5,893 nt of DNA from Methanotrichaceae archaeon (lineage in GTDB: Archaea > Halobacteriota > Methanosarcinia > Methanotrichales > Methanotrichaceae): positions 1 to 5,893 of the forward strand of contig DUKF01000155.1 in NCBI GenBank assembly GCA_013329455.1, written 5' to 3'. Positions 1-5,680 of this stretch are shown here, piece by piece. The notes beneath the pieces are model-generated. The model was not told the origin of the DNA. It ran no database searches and saw only the letters and a list, made by a program, of their open reading frames with translations. Positions within the stretch are counted from its first letter, which is position 1, and each line of letters starts with the position of its first letter. Position numbers and translations under genes: made by a program.

Positions 1-1535
1 AGCGGGGTGCGCTGTTTGACTTAGGGGATTTATCGGAAGCAATTTGTATCAAAAATCCCGAAATGGCTCTAAAATTGGCTAGGAAAATTGGTAATGAGCA
101 ATATAAAGCGTTAACGCTTGCAAATATCGCTCCAAACCTCAAAAATCAAAACGAAATCTTAAATGAAGCATTAAATGCAGCTTATAATATTGAAGATCTT
201 GATTTTAAAGATTTTGTGATTGCTGAGATAGCTTTAAAGATAAATGATAAACATGATGTGATAAATATCGTCAATAATATGATTTACAAGGATTTTAAGA
301 CTTTAGTGCTTATTGAAAGCGCTATACAGACTAATGATCAGAATCAAGCTCTATATTTGATCTACAATATCGGAGATACTTATATGAGGGCCAGAGAACT
401 TACAAAAATCGCTCTAAAGCTCGAAAATCCAAACGAGGTGCTAGAAAAGGCAATAAGCGCAGCCAGTAAGATCGAGGATCACTATCGTAGAGCCAGTGCG
501 TTTGCTGAAATCGCCCTGATAGTAGAAGACCCAAAAATGGTGCAAGAAGATGCAATTAGTGCAGCCAGGAAAATCGAGGACAAAAAGCGTAGAGCTGTGG
601 CACTTGCTGAGATCGCCCAGACGGTCGAGGATCCAAATGAGGTGCTAGAAGAGGCAATAAGCGCAGCCAGTAAGATCGAGGATCACTATCGTAGAGCCAG
701 TGCGTTTGCTGAAATCGCCCTAAAGTTAGAAGACCCAAAAATGGTGCAAGAAGAAGCTATAGACGCAGCCAGTAAGATCAAGGATCATCGTTTTAGTGCC
801 AAGGCATTTGCTGAGATCGCACATACGGTCGAAGATCCAAAAAGTGTGTTAGAATATGCATTAAGCATGGTCCAAAATATCGGGGATGGAGATTATAGAG
901 CTATGACTCTTGTCGATATCGCCCTGAAGGTCGAAGATATAAAAATAGCGATCAAAGAGGCACTAAGATTCGCCCGCATGATAGGAGATGAATCTTATAG
1001 AGCTATGACGCTCAGCGATATCGCCCTGAAGGTCGAAAATCCAAACGAGATTTTAGATGAGGCGCTAATGGCAGCTCGCAAGATCGCTGATAAATATAAG
1101 CGAGGTTTCGCCCTTTACTATATTGCTCCTAAACTCGAAAATCCGAACGAGGTGCTAAATGATGCGATAAGGTCAGTTGAATTTATTCCGTATTATGAAT
1201 ACAATAAAGTTATGGAGCTTGTTGAGATGGCTCCAATGTCCGAAGATCGAAATGTCGTGTTAGAAGAAGCGTTACGAATGACCTGCATGATTGAGGATAA
1301 CCGCCCAAGAGTTAAGGCGCTAGCTCAGCTCGGCCAAAAACTGAATGAAATATCGCCATCCATCCATTGTGCTTTTCTTAGGCAAGATGTTCTCCACCTC
1401 CTAGCCCAGCGCACCCGCAAAGACCTCCTCTCCGACCTCGCCGCCCTCCCCCCCGTCATCCTCGCCCTCGGCGGCCAAGAAGCCCTATTGGAGACCGCCC
1501 GCGCCATCCAGGACGTGGGCCGATGGTGGCCTTGA
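1..1535 (+). CDS. Helical (TPR-like) repeat protein, C-terminal part, 5' end outside window
   Basis: The reading frame is open from the first base to a TGA at 1533-1535. The first ATG (63) lies inside a repeat unit, and the residues before it (ending in KNPE) continue the pattern, so the true start is upstream of the window. About 13 degenerate units follow, mostly 34 residues long, a few near 30. Each looks like two amphipathic helices: E-D/N-P-N-E-V-L-E-E-A-I-x-A-A-x-K-I, then R-A-x-A-x-A-E-I-A-L-K-L. This length and shape resemble TPR repeats and suggest a solenoid that binds a protein or ligand. From about residue 455 (counted from ATG 63) comes a different segment: LGGQEALLETARAIQDVGRWWP. 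From memory, such a WWP tail ends some large archaeal and cyanobacterial repeat or STAND-NTPase proteins. No signal peptide, membrane segment or catalytic motif is visible. The repeats are AT-rich and the tail GC-rich. Function unknown; a sensor or scaffold role is inference. Confidence 0.8.
   Translation, partial: RGALFDLGDLSEAICIKNPEMALKLARKIGNEQYKALTLANIAPNLKNQNEILNEALNAAYNIEDLDFKDFVIAEIALKINDKHDVINIVNNMIYKDFKTLVLIESAIQTNDQNQALYLIYNIGDTYMRARELTKIALKLENPNEVLEKAISAASKIEDHYRRASAFAEIALIVEDPKMVQEDAISAARKIEDKKRRAVALAEIAQTVEDPNEVLEEAISAASKIEDHYRRASAFAEIALKLEDPKMVQEEAIDAASKIKDHRFSAKAFAEIAHTVEDPKSVLEYALSMVQNIGDGDYRAMTLVDIALKVEDIKIAIKEALRFARMIGDESYRAMTLSDIALKVENPNEILDEALMAARKIADKYKRGFALYYIAPKLENPNEVLNDAIRSVEFIPYYEYNKVMELVEMAPMSEDRNVVLEEALRMTCMIEDNRPRVKALAQLGQKLNEISPSIHCAFLRQDVLHLLAQRTRKDLLSDLAALPPVILALGGQEALLETARAIQDVGRWWP
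435..550 (+). repeat. Intragenic duplication, copy 1 (two-repeat offset)
   Basis: This stretch matches 639-754 at an exact 204-base offset, which is two 34-codon units. By eye there are five mismatches in 116 bases; 448-517 is identical to 652-721. The match includes synonymous positions, so it reflects a recent duplication or gene conversion rather than selection on protein alone. Confidence 0.85.
639..754 (+). repeat. Intragenic duplication, copy 2
   Basis: Partner of 435-550. Both copies encode the unit with core SAASKIEDHYRRASAFAEIA followed by the start of the next unit (EDPKMVQE). The flanking units are much more diverged, so this pair is the youngest duplication visible in the array. 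Confidence 0.85.
894..1037 (+). repeat. Tandem adjacent repeat units, 102-base period
   Basis: Bases 894-935 and 996-1037 match with four mismatches at an offset of 102 bases, exactly one 34-codon unit. Both encode YRAMTL-x-DIALKVE. This is a second, independent sign that the array grows by whole-unit copying. Confidence 0.75.
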
Positions 1536-1554
1536 TCAGCGTTCGACAGAAAAG

Positions 1555-1562
1555 CCTATAAC
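1555..1562 (+). promoter_or_regulatory. Weak TATA-like box before the ABC ATPase gene
   Basis: The short sequence cctataac, preceded by a purine-rich gaaaag, is centred about 28 bases before the ATG at 1587. That is the archaeal TATA-to-transcript-start distance, so transcription would begin at or next to the start codon. No Shine-Dalgarno sequence is seen before this ATG, which fits a leaderless transcript. The match to a TATA consensus is weak. Confidence 0.3.
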
Positions 1563-1586
1563 TTTTCCAGCCAACTTTCCACCCCT

Positions 1587-2345
1587 ATGGCTGCTCTGCT
1601 GGAGATAAAGGGCCTCTCGAAGACCTTCTCGGCGAAGGGGAAGACCTTCGAGGCCCTCCACGACGTCAACCTCTCGGTGGGAGATAAGGAGTTCATGTGC
1701 CTTCTAGGCCCCTCGGGCTGCGGCAAGACGACCCTTCTTCGGATCATGGCGGGACTCGAGAGGCCCACCAGCGGAGCTGTGCTTCTCGACGGCGTGCCGA
1801 TCGAGGGGCCCGGGCCCCAGAGAGGGATGGTATTTCAGGAGTACTCCCTCTTCCCCTGGAGGACGATCCTCGACAACGCCGCCTTCGGCCTAGAGCTTAA
1901 GGGCGTCTCCAAGGAGGAGCGGTACGAGAAGGTCCGAAGGTACCTGAAGACCGTCGGTCTCGAGGAGTTTGAGAGCAGCTATCCCCACGAGCTCTCGGGC
2001 GGGATGAAGCAAAGGGTCGCGATCGTGAGAGCCCTTGTGAACAACCCCAAGGCGCTCTTCATGGACGAGCCCTTCGGGGCCCTTGACGCCCAGACTCGAA
2101 ACGTCATGCAGTCGGAGCTTCTGCGGATCTGGCAGGAGCAGCAGAAGACCGTCGTCTTCGTGACCCACAGCGTCGACGAGGCGATCTACCTCGCCGACCA
2201 GGTGGTGATCATGTCCGCCCGCCCGGGCCAGATCTGCGAGATCCTCGAGATCGAGATCCCCAGGCCCAGGGTCAGGACCAGCACCGAGGTGAACAGGTAC
2301 CGGCAGAGGATCCTCCAGGACCTGCGCAGCCTCAGAAAAGATTGA
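1587..2345 (+). CDS. ABC transporter ATP-binding protein, nitrate/sulfonate/taurine (TauB/SsuB) class
   Basis: A 252-residue cytoplasmic ATPase subunit expected to drive an importer for a small anion or organic solute. All nucleotide-binding motifs are intact: Walker A GPSGCGKT (41-48), Q-loop Q84 followed by the YSLFPW segment typical of this class, signature LSGGMKQR (136-143), Walker B ALFMDEP (156-162) with catalytic E161, D-loop GALD (164-167) and switch histidine H194. Length is normal for the family, and the C-terminal MSARPGQI segment also fits TauB/SsuB-like ATPases. ATG 1587 is the only usual start after the in-frame TGA of the upstream gene at 1533-1535. No permease or solute-binding protein gene is adjacent: the upstream neighbour is the repeat gene and the downstream one is egsA. 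The substrate therefore cannot be assigned, and no gene symbol is given. Confidence 0.93.
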   Translation: MAALLEIKGLSKTFSAKGKTFEALHDVNLSVGDKEFMCLLGPSGCGKTTLLRIMAGLERPTSGAVLLDGVPIEGPGPQRGMVFQEYSLFPWRTILDNAAFGLELKGVSKEERYEKVRRYLKTVGLEEFESSYPHELSGGMKQRVAIVRALVNNPKALFMDEPFGALDAQTRNVMQSELLRIWQEQQKTVVFVTHSVDEAIYLADQVVIMSARPGQICEILEIEIPRPRVRTSTEVNRYRQRILQDLRSLRKD

Positions 2346-2348
2346 TTT

Positions 2349-2363
2349 AAATTTTTGTTTGTT
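2349..2363 (+). terminator. T-rich archaeal transcription stop after the ABC ATPase gene
   Basis: Four bases after the TGA at 2343-2345 comes aatttttgtttgttc, a T-rich tract with no clear stem before it. Archaeal RNA polymerase stops on such oligo-T tracts without needing a hairpin. It fits the gap before the next promoter at about 2411. Confidence 0.5.
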
Positions 2364-2410
2364 CTCCTCGGCTCGATCTTCAGCCTGTTGTGGGAGCCTT
2401 CGAGGGAGCG

Positions 2411-2418
2411 TTTATATT
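2411..2418 (+). promoter_or_regulatory. TATA box for egsA
   Basis: The octamer tttatatt is a good archaeal TATA box standing out from GC-rich surroundings. Transcription would start near 2440-2443, leaving only a few bases before the GTG at 2447. The gap 2346-2446 holds this box and the preceding T-rich stop; nothing else was recognised there. Confidence 0.6.
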
Positions 2419-2446
2419 CGTAGAGATACGCAATTTGTCTTAGCTG

Positions 2447-3505
2447 GTGAGTTCGTTGAGTAGATCCAAATGGATGGAGCTTCCGCGGTTGGTTGTGGTC
2501 GGCAGCGGCGTCGCGTCAGAGGTGGCCGACGTCTGCAGAGACCTCAAACTGATAGGCGCAGCTCTCATCGTTACAGGCCCCACCACCGGCGAGCTGGTGG
2601 GAGGAGAGATCTCTCAGCTGATGGAAGAAAGCGGCTTTGAAACCAACCTGATGATCACAAAATTTTCAAAACTCGAAGAGGTGGAGAGGGCAGAAAAGCT
2701 GGCAGAGGAGATGAAGGCCGGTTTTCTCATAGGCGTTGGCGGCGGAAGGTCGATAGACGTCGCCAAGCTCGCCTCGGTCAGGGCGGGCGTTCACTTCGTT
2801 TCCATCCCCACCGCCGCCTCTCACGACGGCATATGCTCGGCCCAGGCCTCCCTCACCATCGAAGGCGAGACAACATCGGTCTCGGCCCAGGCACCCCTTG
2901 GAATCATAGCCGACACCGCCATAATTTCCAAAGCTCCCGAAAGGCTTCTCGCCGCGGGATGTGGCGACATAATATCCAACTACACCGCCATAAGGGACTG
3001 GAAGCTCGCCCACAGGCTCAGAGGCGAAGAGTACAGCGAGTACGCCTCGGCCCTCTCGGAGATGACGGCCAGAATGATCGTCGAGACCGCCCCGGATCTT
3101 AAACCGGGCCTCGAAGAGTCGGCGAGGGTCGTCGTCAAGGCCCTGATATCAAGCGGCGTTGCCATGAGCATCGCGGGCTCCTCGCGGCCAGCCAGCGGCT
3201 CAGAGCATAAGTTCGCCCACGCCATCAACAAGATCAATCCGGGAAAAGCCCTTCACGGCGAGCTATGTGGTCTTGGCACCATAGTCATGATGTATCTACA
3301 CGGCGGCGACTGGAAGATGATTCGAGAAGCCCTGCAAGAGGTGGGAGCGCCCACCTCAGCCGCTGAAATCGGGCTTGACGAGGAGGTCGTGATCGAGGCG
3401 CTCACCTCCGCTCACAAGATCCGCCCGGAGCGGTACACCATCCTCAGCGCGGGTCTCACCAGAGAGGCCGCAGCCGTGGCCGCTAAAAAGACAAAAATAA
3501 TATAA
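2447..3505 (+). CDS. egsA: sn-glycerol-1-phosphate dehydrogenase
   Basis: This enzyme reduces dihydroxyacetone phosphate to sn-glycerol-1-phosphate with NAD(P)H, giving archaeal ether lipids their backbone stereochemistry. It is a cytosolic, zinc-dependent member of the iron-alcohol dehydrogenase/dehydroquinate synthase fold. At 352 residues it is full length for the family. Visible motifs are the nucleotide-binding loop GGGRSID (98-104), the substrate region PTAASHDG (121-128), and likely metal ligands D174 (GCGD), H253 (GSEH) and H269 (LHGE). The start is uncertain. GTG 2447 is used here. TTG 2456 has a GGTGA five bases upstream (2446-2450) and would remove three residues. ATG 2474 would cut into the KWMELPR segment that I recall as conserved, so it is less likely. 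The gene ends 22 bases before the UPF0179 gene, suggesting one transcript. Confidence 0.95.
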   Translation: MSSLSRSKWMELPRLVVVGSGVASEVADVCRDLKLIGAALIVTGPTTGELVGGEISQLMEESGFETNLMITKFSKLEEVERAEKLAEEMKAGFLIGVGGGRSIDVAKLASVRAGVHFVSIPTAASHDGICSAQASLTIEGETTSVSAQAPLGIIADTAIISKAPERLLAAGCGDIISNYTAIRDWKLAHRLRGEEYSEYASALSEMTARMIVETAPDLKPGLEESARVVVKALISSGVAMSIAGSSRPASGSEHKFAHAINKINPGKALHGELCGLGTIVMMYLHGGDWKMIREALQEVGAPTSAAEIGLDEEVVIEALTSAHKIRPERYTILSAGLTREAAAVAAKKTKII

Positions 3506-3510
3506 TTATT
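3496..3510 (+). promoter_or_regulatory. AT-rich inverted repeat, possible internal promoter
   Basis: The sequence aataat-ata-attatt is a perfect inverted repeat with six-base arms. It spans the egsA stop codon (3503-3505). Its centre lies about 25 bases before the ATG of the next gene, the distance expected of an archaeal TATA box. It may give the UPF0179 gene an internal promoter, or may simply be AT-rich coding and stop sequence. Confidence 0.3.
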
Positions 3511-3527
3511 CATGTGAGGCGAAAACC

Positions 3528-3977
3528 ATGTCCGAAGCAACTACACAAATCACCCTGATAGGAACCAAGCTAGCGACGATAGGGATGGAGTTCATATTCA
3601 ACTCGCCCTCCCCGGAATGTGAGATCTGCAAGCTCAGGAACACCTGCACCAACCTCGAGTCGGGGAGGAGGTACAGGGTCCTTGGGATTCGTGGAGAACT
3701 GGTCCACGAATGCCCCATCCACGAGGCGGGGGTTCGGGCGGTGGATGTGACAGAAAGCCCCATCATCGCGGCCATCGACGCGAGGAAGGCCTTCGCCGGG
3801 TCCAAGACCGTCCTCGAACCGCCCAAATGCGATGAATACGAATGCACCATGTACGAGCTATGTCACCCCGTCGGCCTGAAGGCAGGTGACCGGTGCACCA
3901 TCGTCGAAGTGGTGGGCGAAGCCCCCGAGGATTGCGAGCTTGGAAACAAGCTGAAGCTGGTTGAGCTGAGACGCTGA
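3528..3977 (+). CDS. UPF0179 family cysteine-rich protein
   Basis: A 149-residue protein that I place in the archaeal UPF0179 family, whose function is not known to me. It has nine cysteines: C31, C34, C40, C62, C101, C106, C112, C123 and C136. The first three form CxxCx5C and C62 lies in HECPIH; C101, C106 and C112 form a second group (Cx4Cx5C). Such clustering suggests two metal sites, zinc or iron-sulfur, but the sequence does not show which. There is no signal peptide or membrane segment, so it is probably cytosolic. ATG 3528 is preceded by GTGAGG at 3514-3519, a fair ribosome-binding site with eight bases of spacing. The gene follows egsA by 22 bases and is closed by a stem-loop terminator, so it is the last gene of that transcript. 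Confidence 0.88.
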   Translation: MSEATTQITLIGTKLATIGMEFIFNSPSPECEICKLRNTCTNLESGRRYRVLGIRGELVHECPIHEAGVRAVDVTESPIIAAIDARKAFAGSKTVLEPPKCDEYECTMYELCHPVGLKAGDRCTIVEVVGEAPEDCELGNKLKLVELRR

Positions 3978-4006
3978 AGGGGTTCTCACAACCTCTCAAT
4001 TTTTTT
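3978..4006 (+). terminator. Stem-loop plus T7 terminator after the UPF0179 gene
   Basis: AGGGGTT (3978-3984) pairs with AACCTCT (3990-3996), seven pairs including one G-U, around the loop CTCAC. It is followed by CAA and seven Ts (4000-4006). This looks like an intrinsic terminator. It begins on the base after the stop codon and separates egsA-UPF0179 from cofG. A second T5 run lies at 4013-4017. Confidence 0.7.
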
Positions 4007-4008
4007 GG

Positions 4009-4016
4009 AATATTTT
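4009..4016 (+). promoter_or_regulatory. TATA-like box for cofG
   Basis: The octamer aatatttt sits within the near-palindrome ggaatatttttcc (4007-4019). It is centred about 27 bases before the cofG ATG (4040), which predicts a leaderless transcript. No Shine-Dalgarno sequence is present before that ATG, which agrees. The box overlaps the T-rich tail of the preceding terminator. Confidence 0.45.
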
Positions 4017-4039
4017 TCCGCGATGCACGGGTCGCGAAT

Positions 4040-5023
4040 ATGAGAAAGTTTTTGACCTACTCACGGAACGTCTTCATACCCGTCACGGACGTCTGCAGAA
4101 ATCGGTGTCTCTACTGCGGCTTTCGGCGCGATGAGGGCAAAATCATAAGCCGCAAGGAGGCAACCGAGCTCCTTGACAAAGGGGCATCATCAGGCTGTAC
4201 TGAGGCCCTCTTCTCCCTGGGCGAGGCTCCCTGGCTGGTTTCCGGCTTTGGTGATCTCCTCAAAAGGGTCGGGAGAGACGACCTTTTGGACTACTTGATC
4301 GAGCTTTTTGAGCTGGCCCTCGAAAGGGACCTACTCCCCCACACCAACGCCGGCCTCCTCTCAAAAGAGGATATGAAGCGGCTCGCTCCCTACAACGCTA
4401 GTATGGGCCTGATGCTCGAGACGACCGCCGATGTGGAGGCTCACCGATCCTCCCCTGGAAAAAGGCCCGATTTGAGGGTGAAGGCCATCGCGGCTGCAGG
4501 AGAGCTGATGATCCCCTTCACCACCGGGATTCTGGTCGGCATCGGTGAGACGAAGGTGGATCGGGCCAGATCTCTCCAGGCTATAAAAGAGCTCCATGAG
4601 ACCTTTGGCCACATCCAGGAGGTGATCGTCCAGCCCTTCGACCCCAAGCCAAAGACTGCCATGTCCCATTTGGCCCCGCCCAGCCCAGAGGTGATCGCGG
4701 AGACGGTGAGGATGGCAAGATCCATCCTCCCGAAATCGGTCGCGGTCCAGGTTCCCCCAAACCTGGCAGATCCCCTGCCCCTGGTCGAAGCCGGAGCCGA
4801 GGACCTGGGCGGGATCAGCCCCGTGACGTTGGACTGGATCAACCCGGAGAGGCGCTGGCCCACCCCAGAGGAGCTCGAATCCCGGCTTGCGGGCTGGGAG
4901 CTGAAAGAGAGGCTTGCTGTCTACCCCCGGTACATAGACCTCGGCTGGCACGGGAAGATGACTTGGTCGCTCGTGAAAAAGCTGGCTGGGCCCGACGGCC
5001 TGAGAAGGAGGGATCTACCTTGA
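4040..5023 (+). CDS. cofG: 7,8-didemethyl-8-hydroxy-5-deazariboflavin (FO) synthase subunit 1, radical SAM
   Basis: CofG works with CofH to make FO, the deazaflavin core of coenzyme F420, from tyrosine and 5-amino-6-ribitylaminouracil. F420 carries hydride in methanogenesis. The 327-residue protein has the radical SAM cluster motif CxxxCxxC at C19, C23 and C26, followed by GF. Other family hallmarks are the opening [17 protein letters not shown], the segment [18 protein letters not shown] and ASMGLMLE, and GILVGIGE, which fits the SAM-binding part of the barrel. Length is typical for a stand-alone CofG, unlike the fused FO synthases of actinobacteria and algae. No CofH is in the window, so the partner gene is elsewhere or beyond the right edge. 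ATG 4040 is chosen because it gives the family N-terminus and fits the upstream TATA-like box. There is no ribosome-binding site. Confidence 0.96.
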   Translation: MRKFLTYSRNVFIPVTDVCRNRCLYCGFRRDEGKIISRKEATELLDKGASSGCTEALFSLGEAPWLVSGFGDLLKRVGRDDLLDYLIELFELALERDLLPHTNAGLLSKEDMKRLAPYNASMGLMLETTADVEAHRSSPGKRPDLRVKAIAAAGELMIPFTTGILVGIGETKVDRARSLQAIKELHETFGHIQEVIVQPFDPKPKTAMSHLAPPSPEVIAETVRMARSILPKSVAVQVPPNLADPLPLVEAGAEDLGGISPVTLDWINPERRWPTPEELESRLAGWELKERLAVYPRYIDLGWHGKMTWSLVKKLAGPDGLRRRDLP

Positions 5024-5041
5024 GATGCGAAGTTGGAATCG

Positions 5042-5051
5042 CAAATAATAT
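5042..5051 (+). promoter_or_regulatory. TATA-like box before the small membrane protein gene
   Basis: The sequence caaataatat is an AT-rich island between cofG and the next gene. It would place transcript start near 5072-5075, a few bases before the ATG at 5079. This supports ATG 5079 over the in-frame GTG 5061, which would lie upstream of the transcript start. Confidence 0.4.
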
Positions 5052-5078
5052 CTCAGATCAGTGCAGAGCTGTGACAGT

Positions 5079-5261
5079 ATGAGTAAGAAGTCTATGGAGA
5101 TCGGCATGAGTTGCGGACTCGTCTTTCTGATGATCGCGCTCATGATCGTGGTGCAGATGGCGGCGCCCGAGCCTCTCCGTCCAGCCGGGTTCGTCCTGGC
5201 GGTTCTGGCCTTCATCCTGCTTATGGGCGGGGCCGGGTTCAAACTGATGAATATCGAGTAG
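5079..5261 (+). CDS. Small two-helix membrane protein of unknown function
   Basis: A 60-residue hydrophobic protein that I cannot assign to a family. Two likely membrane helices are visible, about residues 9-29 and 36-54, joined by a tight proline-rich turn PEPLRP (30-35). Lysines K3 and K4 at the N-terminus and K55 after the second helix suggest that both ends face the cytoplasm. The second helix contains a GGAG stretch that could pack against another helix. ATG 5079 is preferred over GTG 5061 (66 residues) because GTGA lies four bases upstream (5071-5074) and because of the TATA-like box at 5042-5051. Only 56 bases separate it from sepF on the same strand, so co-transcription is likely. A role near the division machinery or the envelope is inference from position only. 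Confidence 0.7.
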   Translation: MSKKSMEIGMSCGLVFLMIALMIVVQMAAPEPLRPAGFVLAVLAFILLMGGAGFKLMNIE

Positions 5262-5296
5262 TGAAATTGGATAGATCAAGATCGAGGAGTAGCATA

Positions 5297-5310
5297 CCTC
5301 TCAGCAGAGG
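5297..5310 (+). promoter_or_regulatory. Small hairpin overlapping the sepF ribosome-binding site
   Basis: CCTCT (5297-5301) pairs perfectly with AGAGG (5306-5310) around the loop CAGC. The right arm covers the GAGG half of the sepF Shine-Dalgarno sequence GAGGGTGA (5307-5314). A competing GAGG at 5284-5287 could pair with CCTC (5297-5300) and free the site. The stem is short, so this may be chance: a ribosome-binding site always finds a CCTC partner easily. Confidence 0.3.
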
Positions 5311-5317
5311 GTGAGAT

Positions 5318-5680
5318 ATGGGCATCTTGGACAAGTTGATGGGCAGGTCTGGCGATGATGATTACGTGAACATAGACCTGGGACAGTTCGAGGAGGTCTC
5401 AGCCGGGGGTCCCTCGGAGATTCTGGTGAGGATGGCAGAGCTGCGAGACATCGACGTTCTGCCCGAGATAAAGATGGAGATACAGAAGGGAAACCTGGTC
5501 CTCGTGGACATATCTCCCCTGAGAAGGGAGAAGGACCTTTTGGATGAGGCGATCGGCGAGCTGAAGGCCGCGGTCGAGGAGCTGAAGGGTGACATCGCGG
5601 GTCTTGGCGACAACCTGGTGATAGTCGTGCCCATGAGGATGAGGATCGATCGGGAGAACATTTTGGGGGACGAGGATTGA
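5318..5680 (+). CDS. sepF: SepF-like cell division protein, FtsZ membrane anchor
   Basis: Archaeal SepF ties the FtsZ ring to the inner face of the cytoplasmic membrane in archaea that divide with FtsZ. This 120-residue protein has the expected parts: a short amphipathic N-terminal helix MGILDKLMG (1-9) for membrane binding, an acidic flexible linker (about 12-30), then the SepF/DUF552 domain (about 33-113). Within it, GNLVLVDISPL (58-68), an alpha-helical stretch rich in leucine and glutamate, GDIAGLGDNL (90-99) and VIVVP (100-104) match the family pattern. Length is normal for the archaeal form. ATG 5318 follows a strong ribosome-binding site GAGGGTGA (5307-5314). The stop codon overlaps the start of the ZPR1 gene, so the two are translationally coupled. 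FtsZ is not in the window. Confidence 0.9.
   Translation: MGILDKLMGRSGDDDYVNIDLGQFEEVSAGGPSEILVRMAELRDIDVLPEIKMEIQKGNLVLVDISPLRREKDLLDEAIGELKAAVEELKGDIAGLGDNLVIVVPMRMRIDRENILGDED

Noticed and set aside
435..1037. Regularly spaced repeats, possible CRISPR array
   Set aside because: The period is 102 or 204 bases, the repeats are degenerate and in frame within one open reading frame, and there are no unique spacers. This is a protein repeat array.
1448..1454. Run of seven Cs near the end of the repeat gene as a frameshift or phase-variation site
   Set aside because: The frame reads through it correctly to the WWP tail, and a C7 run in DNA of about 70% G+C is not unusual. There is no sign of a second frame being used.
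4361..4951. 196-codon open frame on the minus strand
   Set aside because: It lies entirely within cofG, whose protein matches its family along its whole length. The antisense frame shows no family motif.
5026..5043. Hairpin TGCGA/TCGCA after cofG as a terminator
   Set aside because: It is only a five-pair stem with an eight-base loop and has no T tract after it. Support is too weak to call it.
5061..5078. GTG 5061 as the start of the small membrane protein
   Set aside because: It would lie upstream of the transcript start predicted from the box at 5042-5051. The added residues (MQSCDS) are unremarkable, while ATG 5079 has GTGA four bases upstream.
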